A stretch of 64,000 nt of DNA from assembly GCF_030160715.1 (NCBI RefSeq), contig NZ_BSOW01000015.1:62001-126000 (forward strand). Reading direction: 5' to 3'. The position numbers were made by a program, and so were the translations under genes. Origin of the DNA: Bradyrhizobium iriomotense (GTDB taxonomy: Bacteria > Pseudomonadota > Alphaproteobacteria > Rhizobiales > Xanthobacteraceae). Under the pieces are notes generated by a model. That model saw nothing but the letters and a program-made list of their open reading frames with translations. It was not told the DNA's origin and made no database searches. Below, piece after piece: positions 25,160-33,932 of the stretch (the stretch's first letter is position 1; every line of letters begins with the position of its first letter).

Positions 25160-25765
25160 ATGAGGGCTCCATCTTGAGCGAGGCCGATCCCCGCTCGATG
25201 GCGTCCGTCAGTGTCCTCAACCGGCCGCGATCACCGCGAAGCCGAAGGCGCAGCGGCGGCATGCTCGCATAGCCGACCCCTTGAGGGTTGATCGTGGAAG
25301 GCCGGGCGGAGGACCAGGAAAGCCATCCATGGAGAGCGGGATCGGGCTTGCTCCGAGGTGGTCAGCACCCTCCCGCGCGCTCTTTTCCCGGTCGCAAATT
25401 CATCGCGTCGCGCCCGCCGATAGACGGTCCCGGCTGCGGATCAAGGTCGCATTGAGGAGAAATGCGCTAACGGCCGACGCGATCTCGCCGTATCTGCTTT
25501 ATCGGTCCTCGCGAACATTCGGTCTGCGCCAAATCTGCCGGCAGCGCGCTCGCAGCGTGCCAAAACGTCAGGTACCACCTCTGCGTCGAAAGCGCATCGC
25601 AGAGCGAGGGCTTCTGCGACCGGGAATAGAAGCGTTCGCCGGACGCAGCTGGCAGAGTGATCGTCACCCGCACGGGCCGAAACCGCTACAAGCGGGTTCG
25701 GTCGAAGGCCGTCGGATGGCCTGAGATAGAGCACGGTCGCGCGCAGGCGCGGCTGCCACTTACGT
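25160..25765. other. 606-bp gene-free region
   Basis: Open frames overlap on both strands but none shows a motif or a ribosome site. It marks the boundary between the plasmid-type module and the defence island. Confidence 0.4.
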
Positions 25766-25969
25766 TTACTCCGCGGCGACAGAATCCGGCGTGTGTTCTT
25801 GACGATGTTCGTTCCCGGCCTGCCGCAGCATTCTCGCTGATGAGGTAAGAAAGATTCCTGTCATGATCGCGGCCACGATCAAATCGGGCCACGCAGTGGT
25901 GATGCCCCAAACGCCGAGCGCAGCGATCATAGCTGCCGTATTGCCGATGATGTCCCCATCGGTCATCAA
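25766..25969 (-). pseudogene. 3' remnant of a cation-diffusion-facilitator (CzcD/DmeF-type) gene
   Basis: The 67 residues read DIIGNTAAMIAALGVWGIT, then TAWPDLIVAAIMTGIFLTSS, then ARMLRQAGNEHR. This is the last membrane-hairpin region of CDF cation exporters, where an N-D-x-x-GN motif and a WPDLIVA segment are usual. The other ~230 residues are missing; upstream sequence belongs to an unrelated gene. It is a truncated fragment, not a working exporter. Confidence 0.65.
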
Positions 25970-26017
25970 GGATGCTTTTCTCGCGGCGGAAGCGGCGATC
26001 CGACGGCTAGGATCGCG

Positions 26018-26638
26018 TCACCCGTTTCGAAGGCCCGGCGTTTCGACGAAGAACGGATACCGGATGTCGTCGATGTCCGGCGCGCCCTTCACCTGCGCTA
26101 CCAGCGTCATCGTCAGTTCATGGCCGACGTACCGCCTGAAGATGGCGGCGGCGAACCCGAAGGTGAATTCAGAAAGATCGTTCGCGACCGGCGCCATCTC
26201 GCCGAGAAGCTGCCGGTGCGCCTCATTCACGTCGACCTCTGCAAGCGCGTTGGCCATGCCGTGGACCAGAACGAAGTCGGACACGAAGAAGAACGTGTTC
26301 AACAGGGCCTTGTTGAAATAGATCGCCCAATCGGCCGCTTCGCTGCTCTCTCCCGCCATCGCCTTCTCGAAGGCCGCTTCGACTTCGTCGATCTCAGGGT
26401 GATGGAACGCATAGTTGTTGCGGATCACCGCCAGCCTGTTCAGTTTTCCGAACCGTTTCTTGAGCCGCTCCAACGCCTCAGCCGCAGGCGCATCGAGCAA
26501 CGGCAGGTATTCGCGAGCCAGTGGTCTCTTGAGGAACCGGCCTTCGATCAGCCTCCAGGCTTCCTGCATCGCTCCGATGGTGAGCCTGACGAATATCTGG
26601 GTCTGCGCGCCTACGCACCAAGCCTGAGGATGCCGCAT
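26018..26638 (-). pseudogene. HEPN-like (AbiU2-like) C-terminal gene fragment
   Basis: About 200 residues of helical protein with LNRLAVIRNNYAFHHPEI, in which R-N-N-Y-A-F-H fits the RX4-6H active-site motif of HEPN ribonucleases, followed by a long helical C-terminal part. HEPN proteins include abortive-infection toxins. The natural N-terminus is missing: upstream the frame runs into the DUF2235 fragment in another phase. The family call rests on one motif and overall helicity, so AbiU2-like is tentative. Confidence 0.45.
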
Positions 26639-26912
26639 TTGCAGATCAGTCCCGACAGGCTGCGCGCCGTGTATGCACCGCGGCTGAACCCGAAGATGAA
26701 GATGTCGTCGCCGTCATCGAAGTTTTGGATCAGCCAAGTATACGCTTCGATGATCTCGTCATCGATCCCCCAGCCGGTGACGCCGCCGCGCGCCGCCTCA
26801 CCACGTTGCGTGCCCACGCCTTCTCCGCCGTGAGCGACTTCAGCCGCCACACGTTCGTGTTGTTGTTCAGCGTATTCCAGGTACCGTCCAGAAAGATCGC
26901 CAGACGCTTCAT
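26611..26912 (-). pseudogene. 5' fragment of a DUF2235 (alpha/beta-hydrolase-like) gene with a frameshift
   Basis: Starts MKRLAIFLDGTWNTLNNNTN and VWRLKSLT, the hallmark opening of DUF2235 proteins, then changes frame (near 26820-26850) into GVGTQRGEAARGG...GWGIDDEIIEAY and DIFIFGFSRGAYTARSLSG, which holds the GFSRGAYTAR nucleophile elbow. About ten residues that normally link the parts are gone. It stops at 26611 where the HEPN-like fragment begins. DUF2235 proteins are predicted lipases, some of them type VI secretion effectors. Confidence 0.75.
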
Positions 26913-26933
26913 ATCCGCCCCCGAGATCGGCAT

Positions 26934-27178
26934 TTCCTCAACTTCCGGCGCCCGACCCCGCCGAAGGCAAACGGCGCCGAAGACAGACGTTCTACACAGG
27001 GTTGCACGATATTAACGCAATATGTATGACAAATTTATTTTTCTACCACCACATGTGGATTACGTACTAAAATTTGTGCATCTGGAACCTCCCGGCCTAC
27101 CGCGACGGTTGCATAACAATTAGGGCAGCGATAGAGCGCGACGGCGCCATCGCCGCAGCGCCGCTGGGGAGTATCTTC
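26934..27178. promoter_or_regulatory. AT-rich upstream region of the qat operon
   Basis: The stretch 27005-27075 is clearly AT-richer than its surroundings and lies between the divergent DUF2235 remnant and qatA, the natural place for the qat promoter. No exact -35/-10 pair can be assigned by eye. Confidence 0.4.
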
Positions 27179-29173
27179 GTGACGACGTCCGGGAAAATCG
27201 CACCGCTCGGCTATCTGAGCGACCAGGAGACCAAGGTCGATCTCCTCAACAACGAGGCAATCGCGCGAACAATCGTTCGGCTGATCAACGAAACCGTCGA
27301 TTCCGCGGTAACGATCGGCGTCCACGGCGACTGGGGCGCCGGAAAATCCAGCGTGCTGGAGATGGTCGAGGCCGCCTTTCCCAACGGAGGCGACGTTCTC
27401 TGCCTCAAGTTCAGCGGTTGGCAGTTTCAGGGATTCGAGGATGCCAAGATCGCACTGATCGAAGGCGTCGTAAACGGCCTTATCGAGAAGCGTTCTCTCG
27501 CGACCGAGGCGGCAGACGAGGTCAAACGCGTCTTGAAAAGCGTCGACTGGCTGAAGGTCGCCAAGAAAGGCGGCGGCCTGGCGCTGACCGCTTTCACGGG
27601 CATCCCGGTGGTCGGACTCGACGACCTCGTCGGCTCCGCAGTCGACTACGTGAAAAGCGTAGTGACCGACAAGGACGCCCGCGAAGCAGCCGTCAAACAG
27701 ATCGAGGAATTCAAGAAGGAGAAGGGCGACAAACCCGCTGGCCGAAGCGTTCCCACCGAGATCAGAGAATTCAGAGAGGCGTACAAGGAGCTGATCAAGA
27801 AGGCGGGCATCAAGCGACTCGTCGTCCTCATCGACGACCTCGACCGCTGCCTGCCTCAAACCGCGATCGAGACGCTCGAGGCGATCAGGCTGTTCGTGCT
27901 GTGGGACAAGACGGCATTCATCGTCGGCGCCGACGAAGGCATGATCGAAATCGCGGTCCGCGATCACTTCAAGAACCTTCCCGAGATCGACCTCTCGCCG
28001 AACAACGCGCGCGATTCCGGTCAGAACTACACGCGATCGTACCTCGAAAAGCTGCTTCAGGTGCCATTCCGCATCCCGGCGCTCGGCGAAACGGAGACCG
28101 GGATCTACGTCACGCTCCTGCTTCTTGGCCGGGTCCTCGGCGAGAACTCCCCGGAATTCCTGGAATTGCTGGCTCTCGGCAAGGCCGCCCTGGGCAAGCC
28201 ATGGGAGGGCAAGGGGATCGATCACGACGCGATCAAGACAGCAGCCGGGAAACGGTTCGACGAGATCGTCGACGCCATGACTCTGGCCGATCGCGTGAGC
28301 CCCGTGCTCGCCGCCGGCACGAAGGGCAATCCGCGTCAGATCAAGCGCTTCCTCAACGCACTCGCGCTTCGCCTTGCTGTCGCGCAAGCCCGGGGCTTCG
28401 GCGACGCTATCGAAGAACCCCGTCTTGCGAAGGTCATGCTGGCGGAGATGTTCCTGCACCCCACCGTGTTCGACCACATCGCCACGACGGCAGCGAGTTC
28501 GGAGGACGGCATCTGTCCGGAGATCGCGCTGATCGAAAAGATCGCCGCCGGCAGTGCCAAGCCCGACGCGGCTGGCGACGAAGAAGCAACGCCCGAAGCG
28601 GGCAACCCGGTGATCGACGAATGGAAGACGCGCCCCGATGTCCTGCGCTGGGCCGCGGTCAAGCCGGATCTCGGCGCGGTCTCGCTCAAGCCGTATCTCT
28701 TCGTGATCAAGGACAGGAAAAACTATCTCGGCTCCGCCGCTCCCCTTCCACCCAAACTCGCGGCGCTCCTGGAAAAGCTGCTCGGCGGCGACATGTCTGC
28801 CAAGGGCGCCCTCGCCGACGTCAAGAGCCTCAATCTCCCGGAGGCGGTCCTGCTTTTCGATGCGTTGCGCAAGAAGGTGCGGGAGGCCTCGAATGTCGAG
28901 GCGCGACCGGCAGCGATACCTGGCGCCGCCGTGGTGGTGGAGGCTCACCCGTCCCTTCAGGGCCGGTACGTCGATATCCTGGAAGCCCTGCCGCCCGATC
29001 GTGTCGGCCTGTGGGTCGCATCCGGACATGCTTTCGTGACGGATGCGGCTCCGAAGGCCCGTATCGAAGCTCTTCGCGAAAAGTGGAAGAAAGCCACCAA
29101 GAACCCGTTGCTGAGGGCCGAGCTGGAGCCGAAAAAGCCGGCACGAGGGGGCCGCGGCCATGGGAACGTCTAA
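27179..29173 (+). CDS. qatA: QatA, KAP-family P-loop NTPase of the QatABCD defence system
   Basis: A 664-residue KAP ATPase, the motor-like subunit of the QatABCD anti-phage system. Walker A is GDWGAGKS (residues 50-57) and Walker B with its extra aspartates is VLIDDLDR (216-223). Between them lies a membrane-like/glycine-rich insert (GGGLALTAFTGIPVVGL) common in KAP proteins. The GTG at 27179 has GGGGAG seven bases upstream and fits the family start; in-frame TTG/GTG codons near 27074 are less likely. It overlaps qatB by 14 bp. In the known system all four proteins are needed for phage resistance; the mechanism is not solved. Confidence 0.9.
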   Translation: MTTSGKIAPLGYLSDQETKVDLLNNEAIARTIVRLINETVDSAVTIGVHGDWGAGKSSVLEMVEAAFPNGGDVLCLKFSGWQFQGFEDAKIALIEGVVNGLIEKRSLATEAADEVKRVLKSVDWLKVAKKGGGLALTAFTGIPVVGLDDLVGSAVDYVKSVVTDKDAREAAVKQIEEFKKEKGDKPAGRSVPTEIREFREAYKELIKKAGIKRLVVLIDDLDRCLPQTAIETLEAIRLFVLWDKTAFIVGADEGMIEIAVRDHFKNLPEIDLSPNNARDSGQNYTRSYLEKLLQVPFRIPALGETETGIYVTLLLLGRVLGENSPEFLELLALGKAALGKPWEGKGIDHDAIKTAAGKRFDEIVDAMTLADRVSPVLAAGTKGNPRQIKRFLNALALRLAVAQARGFGDAIEEPRLAKVMLAEMFLHPTVFDHIATTAASSEDGICPEIALIEKIAAGSAKPDAAGDEEATPEAGNPVIDEWKTRPDVLRWAAVKPDLGAVSLKPYLFVIKDRKNYLGSAAPLPPKLAALLEKLLGGDMSAKGALADVKSLNLPEAVLLFDALRKKVREASNVEARPAAIPGAAVVVEAHPSLQGRYVDILEALPPDRVGLWVASGHAFVTDAAPKARIEALREKWKKATKNPLLRAELEPKKPARGGRGHGNV

Positions 29174-30166
29174 TCCCTTCAACGGCGGCAACAATCGGAA
29201 TCCCCTCGTGCCCGACTGGGTCGGCGGGGCGGGACCGGGTCCAGCTCCCCCCGGCGCTCCTGCGCCCGGTGCCCCCGGCGCACCAGGTGCTCCTCGTGGA
29301 GGCAACCCCGGCAACGGAGATCCCGGCGGCGCGAACCCAGGCGGCAGCAATCCGGGCACCGCGCCCCCCGCCGGCGGAAACGGCGGCGGTCCGGGCGATG
29401 GCGACGCGCCGGCGCCGAACCGCTTCCAAAGCGCCCGCACCAACTTCTTCAAGTTCGCCAAATCCGGAGGGGGCGGTGGCGGAGGCGGAGGTCGCGGCGG
29501 CGGGACCAACCGCAACCTGCGCCGCGCGGTCCGGTCGTTCGTTGGCAAGTCGAGTGGTGGCGCGCGCCGGGCGACGCAACGCATGGCGGCGGAACGCAGC
29601 GCCACGGCGAGCTTGGGACGGATCCTTTCCACCGCCGGCACCGCCAGCATCCAGGAGACCGTCCGCCGGCTCGGCTTCGCGCAGTTGGCGACGCTGCCGG
29701 TCCAGGACATCTACGCGGCGCTGGTCGACGTCATTTGCGAACCTGGCGGCGAGCTCGACGAGTCATTCGCCAGAGAGGCCTACATCAAAGCATTGGCCGA
29801 AATCAGTGAGGCCCAAGCGGATCTCGAACGTCCTCCCCCGAGACCACCGTGTCGTTCCTGGCTTCCTTCATCTCGAACGCGATCCAGAACCGACTGCTCA
29901 ACGCGGTCGGAAACAAGGTCGTCGCGATTCCGCGCGACGTCGCGTCCGTCCAGAATGTCGAACAGCAGATTAACGACTACATCCGGGGCAAGGTGAACGA
30001 CGCGATGACGGAGGCCGGCAAAGATTTTCCCGTCGAGCGCATCGTGTCGACCATCGACGACATCTACGAACGCGCGGTCGTCCTATTGGAGGGTCCGGAC
30101 CTGGAGGACCGGGATATCGGAACGGATGACGACTTCGCAGCGGAAGCCCATGAGGAGATCGCCTGA
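29160..30166 (+). CDS. qatB: QatB, with a -1 frameshift in a C5 run
   Basis: QatB, the least understood subunit of the Qat system. It opens MGTSNPFNGGNN...PLVPDW as QatB proteins do, continues in a Gly/Pro-rich low-complexity region (about 20-115), then NLRRAVRSFVGKSSGGARRA and RRLGFAQLATLPVQDIYAAL. After LAEISEAQADLER the frame breaks: the rest (FISNAIQNRLLNAVGNKVVA ... VSTIDDIYERAVVLL) lies one frame over, from about 29840 to 30166. Adding one C to CCCCC at 29835-29839 restores a 335-residue protein. It could be a sequence error, a loss mutation or slippage. TGATG couples it to qatC. Confidence 0.8.
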
Positions 30167-31569
30167 TGACGGCCTATGCTTTGATCGGTCACATGGGACC
30201 AGCCGACCAGGCACCGGATCTCGCAGGTCGCTGGCAAGCTCAGTTCCGCGTCGATCTCCTGAGCGGCAATCGGACTCTGGGATACGGGATGGGCGGCGTC
30301 ATCCGAAGCCTCGGAAGGCTCGGGGTCTATCCAAGCGAAGTCGGCGTCGACGTTCTCGTCCTCGCGGCGATGGTGCATGCTGCCGACACACGGATCAATC
30401 GCGTGCAAACGTCGCAGGACGCGTGGACGCGCGAGCTCGGCATCTGCGTGCCGGTGTCCGACCCAGAACTTTGGACCGGGCAGCGCGCGCTTCTCGAAAA
30501 GATGCTCAGGTTCCTGACGGGCGATCACTGGACAGTGGCGTTCAGACCCCGCCCCGAAGGGATGTCCGACTTCGTCCGACGTCCAGTCGAGGGTCTGCAG
30601 GATCTCGGGTTCGACGGGGTCGCCCTCTTCTCGGGCGGATTGGACAGCCTGATCGGCGCGATCGATCGCCTTGAGCAGGGCTCCTTTCCTCTGTTCGTGA
30701 GCCATGGAGGCGACGGAGCGATCAGCAAGCCTCAGAAGGATCTGTTCGTGGATGTTGCCTCGGCCTACCGGAACGGCAATCGCGAACCGAGGCGCGTCCG
30801 CCTGGGAATGACCTTCACCGACAAGGTCTCCCCCGGCGTCGGTCGCGAAGAAAGCACCCGTGGCCGGTCCTTCCTGTTCATCGCCCTTGCTGCCATGGCC
30901 GGGTCGGGTCTGGCGCGACACTTTTCGCTCGAAGTCCCGGAGAACGGCCTGATCGCCCTCAACGTCCCACTCGACACCGTCAGGCTCGGATCGTTGAGCA
31001 CCCGCACGACCCATCCCTTCTATCTGCGTCGCTGGAACGAATTGCTGTCGCAGCTCGGAATCGACGGCGTCATCATCAACCGGTACTGGGACAAGACGAA
31101 GGGCGAGATGATGGAAGGCTGCCTCAATCCGGACCTGCTGCGGGAGCTCGCCGGCGAGTCCCTCTCTTGCGCCCACCCTGCAGCTGGCCGCTGGGTCAAG
31201 TCGGCGGCCGGCCGGCATACCCATTGCGGCCATTGTGTCCCGTGCATCATCCGCCAGGCCGCTTTCGACCACGCGTGGGGGCGAGCCAACGATCCCACCG
31301 GATATCGGGTCGACATCCACCAGACCCGGTTGAGCACGCAGACGGCAGAAGGCAAGCAGGTGCGGGCGTTCCAGTACGCGGTGGCGCGCCTCGCAGGGCG
31401 CCCCGATCTCGCCCGCGTCCTGGTCCACAAACCGGGACCGCTGCTCGAGGACATCGCCCAGCTCAACGGGCTCGCCGGGGTTTATTCGCGGGGCATCACG
31501 GAGGTCGGCGAATTGCTGCGCGACGTAGAGACGTTTTCACCGGCAGCGGAAGCCGAGATGACGGCATGA
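30166..31569 (+). CDS. qatC: QatC, QueC-like PP-loop protein
   Basis: A 467-residue QueC-like protein of the Qat system. QueC makes the 7-cyano-7-deazaguanine base; the PP-loop ATP pyrophosphatase motif SGGLDS is at 156-161 and the zinc-type cluster HTHCGHCVPC (Cys 354, 357, 360) is kept. QueC homologues in defence systems are thought to modify a nucleotide or protein using this chemistry; in Qat the substrate is not known. The N-terminal ~145 residues are an extension absent from housekeeping QueC. It starts within the qatB stop and its stop overlaps the qatD ATG. Intact. Confidence 0.9.
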   Translation: MTAYALIGHMGPADQAPDLAGRWQAQFRVDLLSGNRTLGYGMGGVIRSLGRLGVYPSEVGVDVLVLAAMVHAADTRINRVQTSQDAWTRELGICVPVSDPELWTGQRALLEKMLRFLTGDHWTVAFRPRPEGMSDFVRRPVEGLQDLGFDGVALFSGGLDSLIGAIDRLEQGSFPLFVSHGGDGAISKPQKDLFVDVASAYRNGNREPRRVRLGMTFTDKVSPGVGREESTRGRSFLFIALAAMAGSGLARHFSLEVPENGLIALNVPLDTVRLGSLSTRTTHPFYLRRWNELLSQLGIDGVIINRYWDKTKGEMMEGCLNPDLLRELAGESLSCAHPAAGRWVKSAAGRHTHCGHCVPCIIRQAAFDHAWGRANDPTGYRVDIHQTRLSTQTAEGKQVRAFQYAVARLAGRPDLARVLVHKPGPLLEDIAQLNGLAGVYSRGITEVGELLRDVETFSPAAEAEMTA

Positions 31570-32303
31570 GGCTCGTCGATTTCCACTGCCACCTCGACCT
31601 GTATCCCGACTTCGAAGCGCTCGTCGCCGAGTGCGACCGGCTCGGAATCTTCACGCTCGCGGTCACCACCACCCCGAAGGCTTGGTCGCGCAACAACATG
31701 CTCGCCTCTTCGACGAAACACGTCAGAGCCGCACTCGGAATGCATCCGCAGTTGGTCGCGGAGCGTTGGCGGGAAATTGATCTCTGGGAAGAACTCCTCG
31801 GCGAAACGAGGTATGTCGGCGAAGTCGGCCTCGACGCGGGTCCTCGCTACTTCTCGTCGCTGGACCGTCAGACGGAGGTTTTTCGCCGCATCCTGCGCTG
31901 CTGCGCCCAAGCGGGCGGCAAGATCCTGTCGATCCACAGCGTGCGTGCGGCAACCAAGGTGCTCGACTTGATCGAGGAAGAGGTCCCGGACGGTCGCGCG
32001 AAATTCGTCTTCCATTGGTTCACGGGGTCTGCCGCGGACGCAAGGCGAGCAGCAAACCTGGGCTGCTACTTCTCGATTAACAGTCAGATGCTACAGTCGG
32101 ACCGCGGGCGGGCGCTAGTCTCCTCCTTGCCGATCGATCGTCTCCTCACAGAAACCGACGGCCCCTTCACATCCCAGGGCGACGGCCCTGCTCGGCCGCG
32201 TGATGTCGGGCAGACGGTGAGGCATCTAGCGACGGCGAGAGGCCTGTCGAGCGCGGAAAGTGCGGCCGTCGTGCTACAGAATTTGAAGATCCTGACGGCT
32301 TAG
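31566..32303 (+). CDS. qatD: QatD, TatD-family metal-dependent DNase
   Basis: A 245-residue TatD-type hydrolase, the last subunit of Qat. Metal ligands are visible: HCH in VDFHCHLDLYPD (His 7, 9), the glutamate in YVGEVGLDAG, histidines in ILSIHSVRA and VFHWFTG, and the aspartate in LLTETDGPF. TatD proteins are 3'-5' exonucleases with a TIM-barrel fold. The ATG at 31566 overlaps the qatC stop (ATGA). Intact, of normal length. Downstream gene starts 93 bp later. Confidence 0.9.
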   Translation: MRLVDFHCHLDLYPDFEALVAECDRLGIFTLAVTTTPKAWSRNNMLASSTKHVRAALGMHPQLVAERWREIDLWEELLGETRYVGEVGLDAGPRYFSSLDRQTEVFRRILRCCAQAGGKILSIHSVRAATKVLDLIEEEVPDGRAKFVFHWFTGSAADARRAANLGCYFSINSQMLQSDRGRALVSSLPIDRLLTETDGPFTSQGDGPARPRDVGQTVRHLATARGLSSAESAAVVLQNLKILTA

Positions 32304-32395
32304 CGTTTGCTCCTACAATCGGGCCGAGACGATTCGCCGACCGAACAGTAACAAACTGAGGTTCGGGCAACAGCCCTGCCTGGAGTACCGCGAAA

Positions 32396-33496
32396 ATGAT
32401 GCATCTGCAGAATGTGAAAAAGTTCATCGAGGAGGCTCTCGAATGCAGCGTCCTCATACGTCCGCGCGAACCGGGATTGACCTTCGCGGAAATCAAAGAA
32501 ATCGGCAATCGCGGGGGATACCGAAAGGGCGAGATCGGGGACGCGTTTGTGACGATGGGTCTGCACTCGATGGGACGTGGATCGAAGTTTCTCGGTCCCG
32601 AACAGCAGACGCGCATCACTTGGAAGGTCTTTCTGCCCGAAACGCCGGAGTACCGCGATCTCGAGGCTTTCGACTTTGTTTATACCGAGTTCGGCGAACT
32701 TGCGCGGAATCTAGGACAAGCGAAAGCTCAGATGGAGCGAGACACTTTGGTTTCGCGGGCCGTCTCACGTGGAATTTCCGAGACCGGCATCGAAGCCGCA
32801 ATAACGATCCTGATTTTCGCCGAGTACATGGCGGAAAAGGACGGCGTGCTGCGCTTCGCGATGCCGGTCAATAAGAATGGCCCCCTCCCAAGCGAACAGA
32901 TGAAAGCGCAACGTGTCGTCATGCCCCGCGATACGCGTTCCCAACTGATGCCGATCGTGAAGGATTTCATCTCGAGAAGAACCGATGGGAGGCCCCGACA
33001 CGCGGAGCCATTCGATGCATTCGCTGCGAGGCTGAGCTCGCTCGGCTACCCTGGGTTTCATACGTGGTGGGTGCAGATCGTTTCGGAGTTGAAACGCTCG
33101 GATGTCCAATCGGCATCCGTCTCCGTATGCGTGCTGGCTGCGGCTCTCGTGGAAGGCGCGCTAACGTTCGTGGTCAAGCACGCGCGATCCAAGCAGGTAG
33201 GCCCATTCGGATCCAACAACTTCGAACGTGATCCGCGTACCTGGCGGATCGACGATCTTGTCTCGAGCGCGGCGTCCGGAGGACGATCGAGCATCATGGA
33301 TCAGGCCACGAGAAGCCGGGCAGACAGCCTAATTCAAACGCGCCAACGTATACACGCCGGGCGGATGTTGTCCGATCATCCTGCGGGCGTGCCCGATCTT
33401 CGACCGGAAGAAGCACGCGATGCCAAGCAGACGGCCGAGCTAGTCGTGCGGAGTGTGCTCGACTGGCTCGACCGATTTCCGCTGGATCCAAAATAA
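32396..33496 (+). CDS. Hypothetical protein downstream of the qat operon
   Basis: A 366-residue soluble protein I do not recognise. The first ~110 residues (LTFAEIKEIGNRGGYRKGEI, then GDAFVTMGLHSMG) look like a winged-helix or alpha/beta domain. The C-terminal ~120 residues are helical, with AAALVEGALTFVVKHAR, then TRQRIHAGRMLSD and QTAELVVRSVLDWLDRF, a layout like DUF4145/HEPN-type modules, where an R-x-x-x-H pair sits between two helices. GGAG lies nine bases before the ATG. Being 93 bp after qatD on the same strand it may be a fifth, optional gene of the operon. Confidence 0.7.
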   Translation: MMHLQNVKKFIEEALECSVLIRPREPGLTFAEIKEIGNRGGYRKGEIGDAFVTMGLHSMGRGSKFLGPEQQTRITWKVFLPETPEYRDLEAFDFVYTEFGELARNLGQAKAQMERDTLVSRAVSRGISETGIEAAITILIFAEYMAEKDGVLRFAMPVNKNGPLPSEQMKAQRVVMPRDTRSQLMPIVKDFISRRTDGRPRHAEPFDAFAARLSSLGYPGFHTWWVQIVSELKRSDVQSASVSVCVLAAALVEGALTFVVKHARSKQVGPFGSNNFERDPRTWRIDDLVSSAASGGRSSIMDQATRSRADSLIQTRQRIHAGRMLSDHPAGVPDLRPEEARDAKQTAELVVRSVLDWLDRFPLDPK

Positions 33497-33515
33497 CCGT
33501 CGCGCGCCGCAAGCC

Positions 33516-33932
33516 CTAATCGATATCGGGAAGCCGATATCGTCGAACATGGAGGGCCTCGTCCTCCGAGGTGATTTCCAGCACCTGGTTCACCAAATCG
33601 GCATCGGCATCGAGTTCGTCCAGCGCCTGCTCGAAAAGCTCGACCTGCATATCGAGGTCCATGTTCGGCGGGCCGTTGAGGCAAACAAGCCCTGCGTGGA
33701 TGGTGACATCGGCATATTGGCCTTTGGTGCCGGGCCGTTCTGCTGGGCCGCGGAAGTCCACGGAGTTCTTGGTGACGAAGGTCCAGTCGCCTGCAAGGAT
33801 GAGAGGCTTCAGCTCCCAGTCCTTTCGGCCAGCCAATCTCAGCCATACGACGTGCGAGGACTCGCCATGCCCTCTGCCGTGAGCGAGTTTGGTCAACTCC
33901 GGGCTGAGGCACTCATCGATCAGGAATTTCAT
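33516..33932 (-). CDS. DUF5615 PIN-like toxin
   Basis: A 138-residue protein of the DUF5615 (Mut7-C/PIN-like) group. It begins MKFLIDECLSPELTKLAH, the family signature with the first acidic pair, and has TKNSVDFRGP, the usual T-x-D-x-D-F region here reading TKNSVDFR, so the third acidic residue is kept. Such proteins are ribonuclease toxins of two-gene modules in which the partner carries DUF433. Its ATG overlaps the stop of the upstream DUF433 gene by 4 bp. Confidence 0.75.
   Translation of the reverse strand: MKFLIDECLSPELTKLAHGRGHGESSHVVWLRLAGRKDWELKPLILAGDWTFVTKNSVDFRGPAERPGTKGQYADVTIHAGLVCLNGPPNMDLDMQVELFEQALDELDADADLVNQVLEITSEDEALHVRRYRLPDID

Noticed and set aside
29220..29520. Gly/Pro-rich repeats in qatB as a possible separate collagen-like gene
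   Set aside because: They are in frame with the QatB N-terminus and continue into its conserved part; low-complexity linkers are usual in QatB.
27035..29710. An 891-residue open frame on the minus strand opposite qatA/qatB
   Set aside because: It is the shadow of high-GC coding sequence; it is rich in Arg/Pro/Gly in the mirrored way expected, has no domain, and the plus strand has unmistakable QatA motifs.
27418..29973. An 851-residue second plus-strand frame over qatA
   Set aside because: Arg/Asp-rich with no motif; an out-of-frame shadow of qatA.
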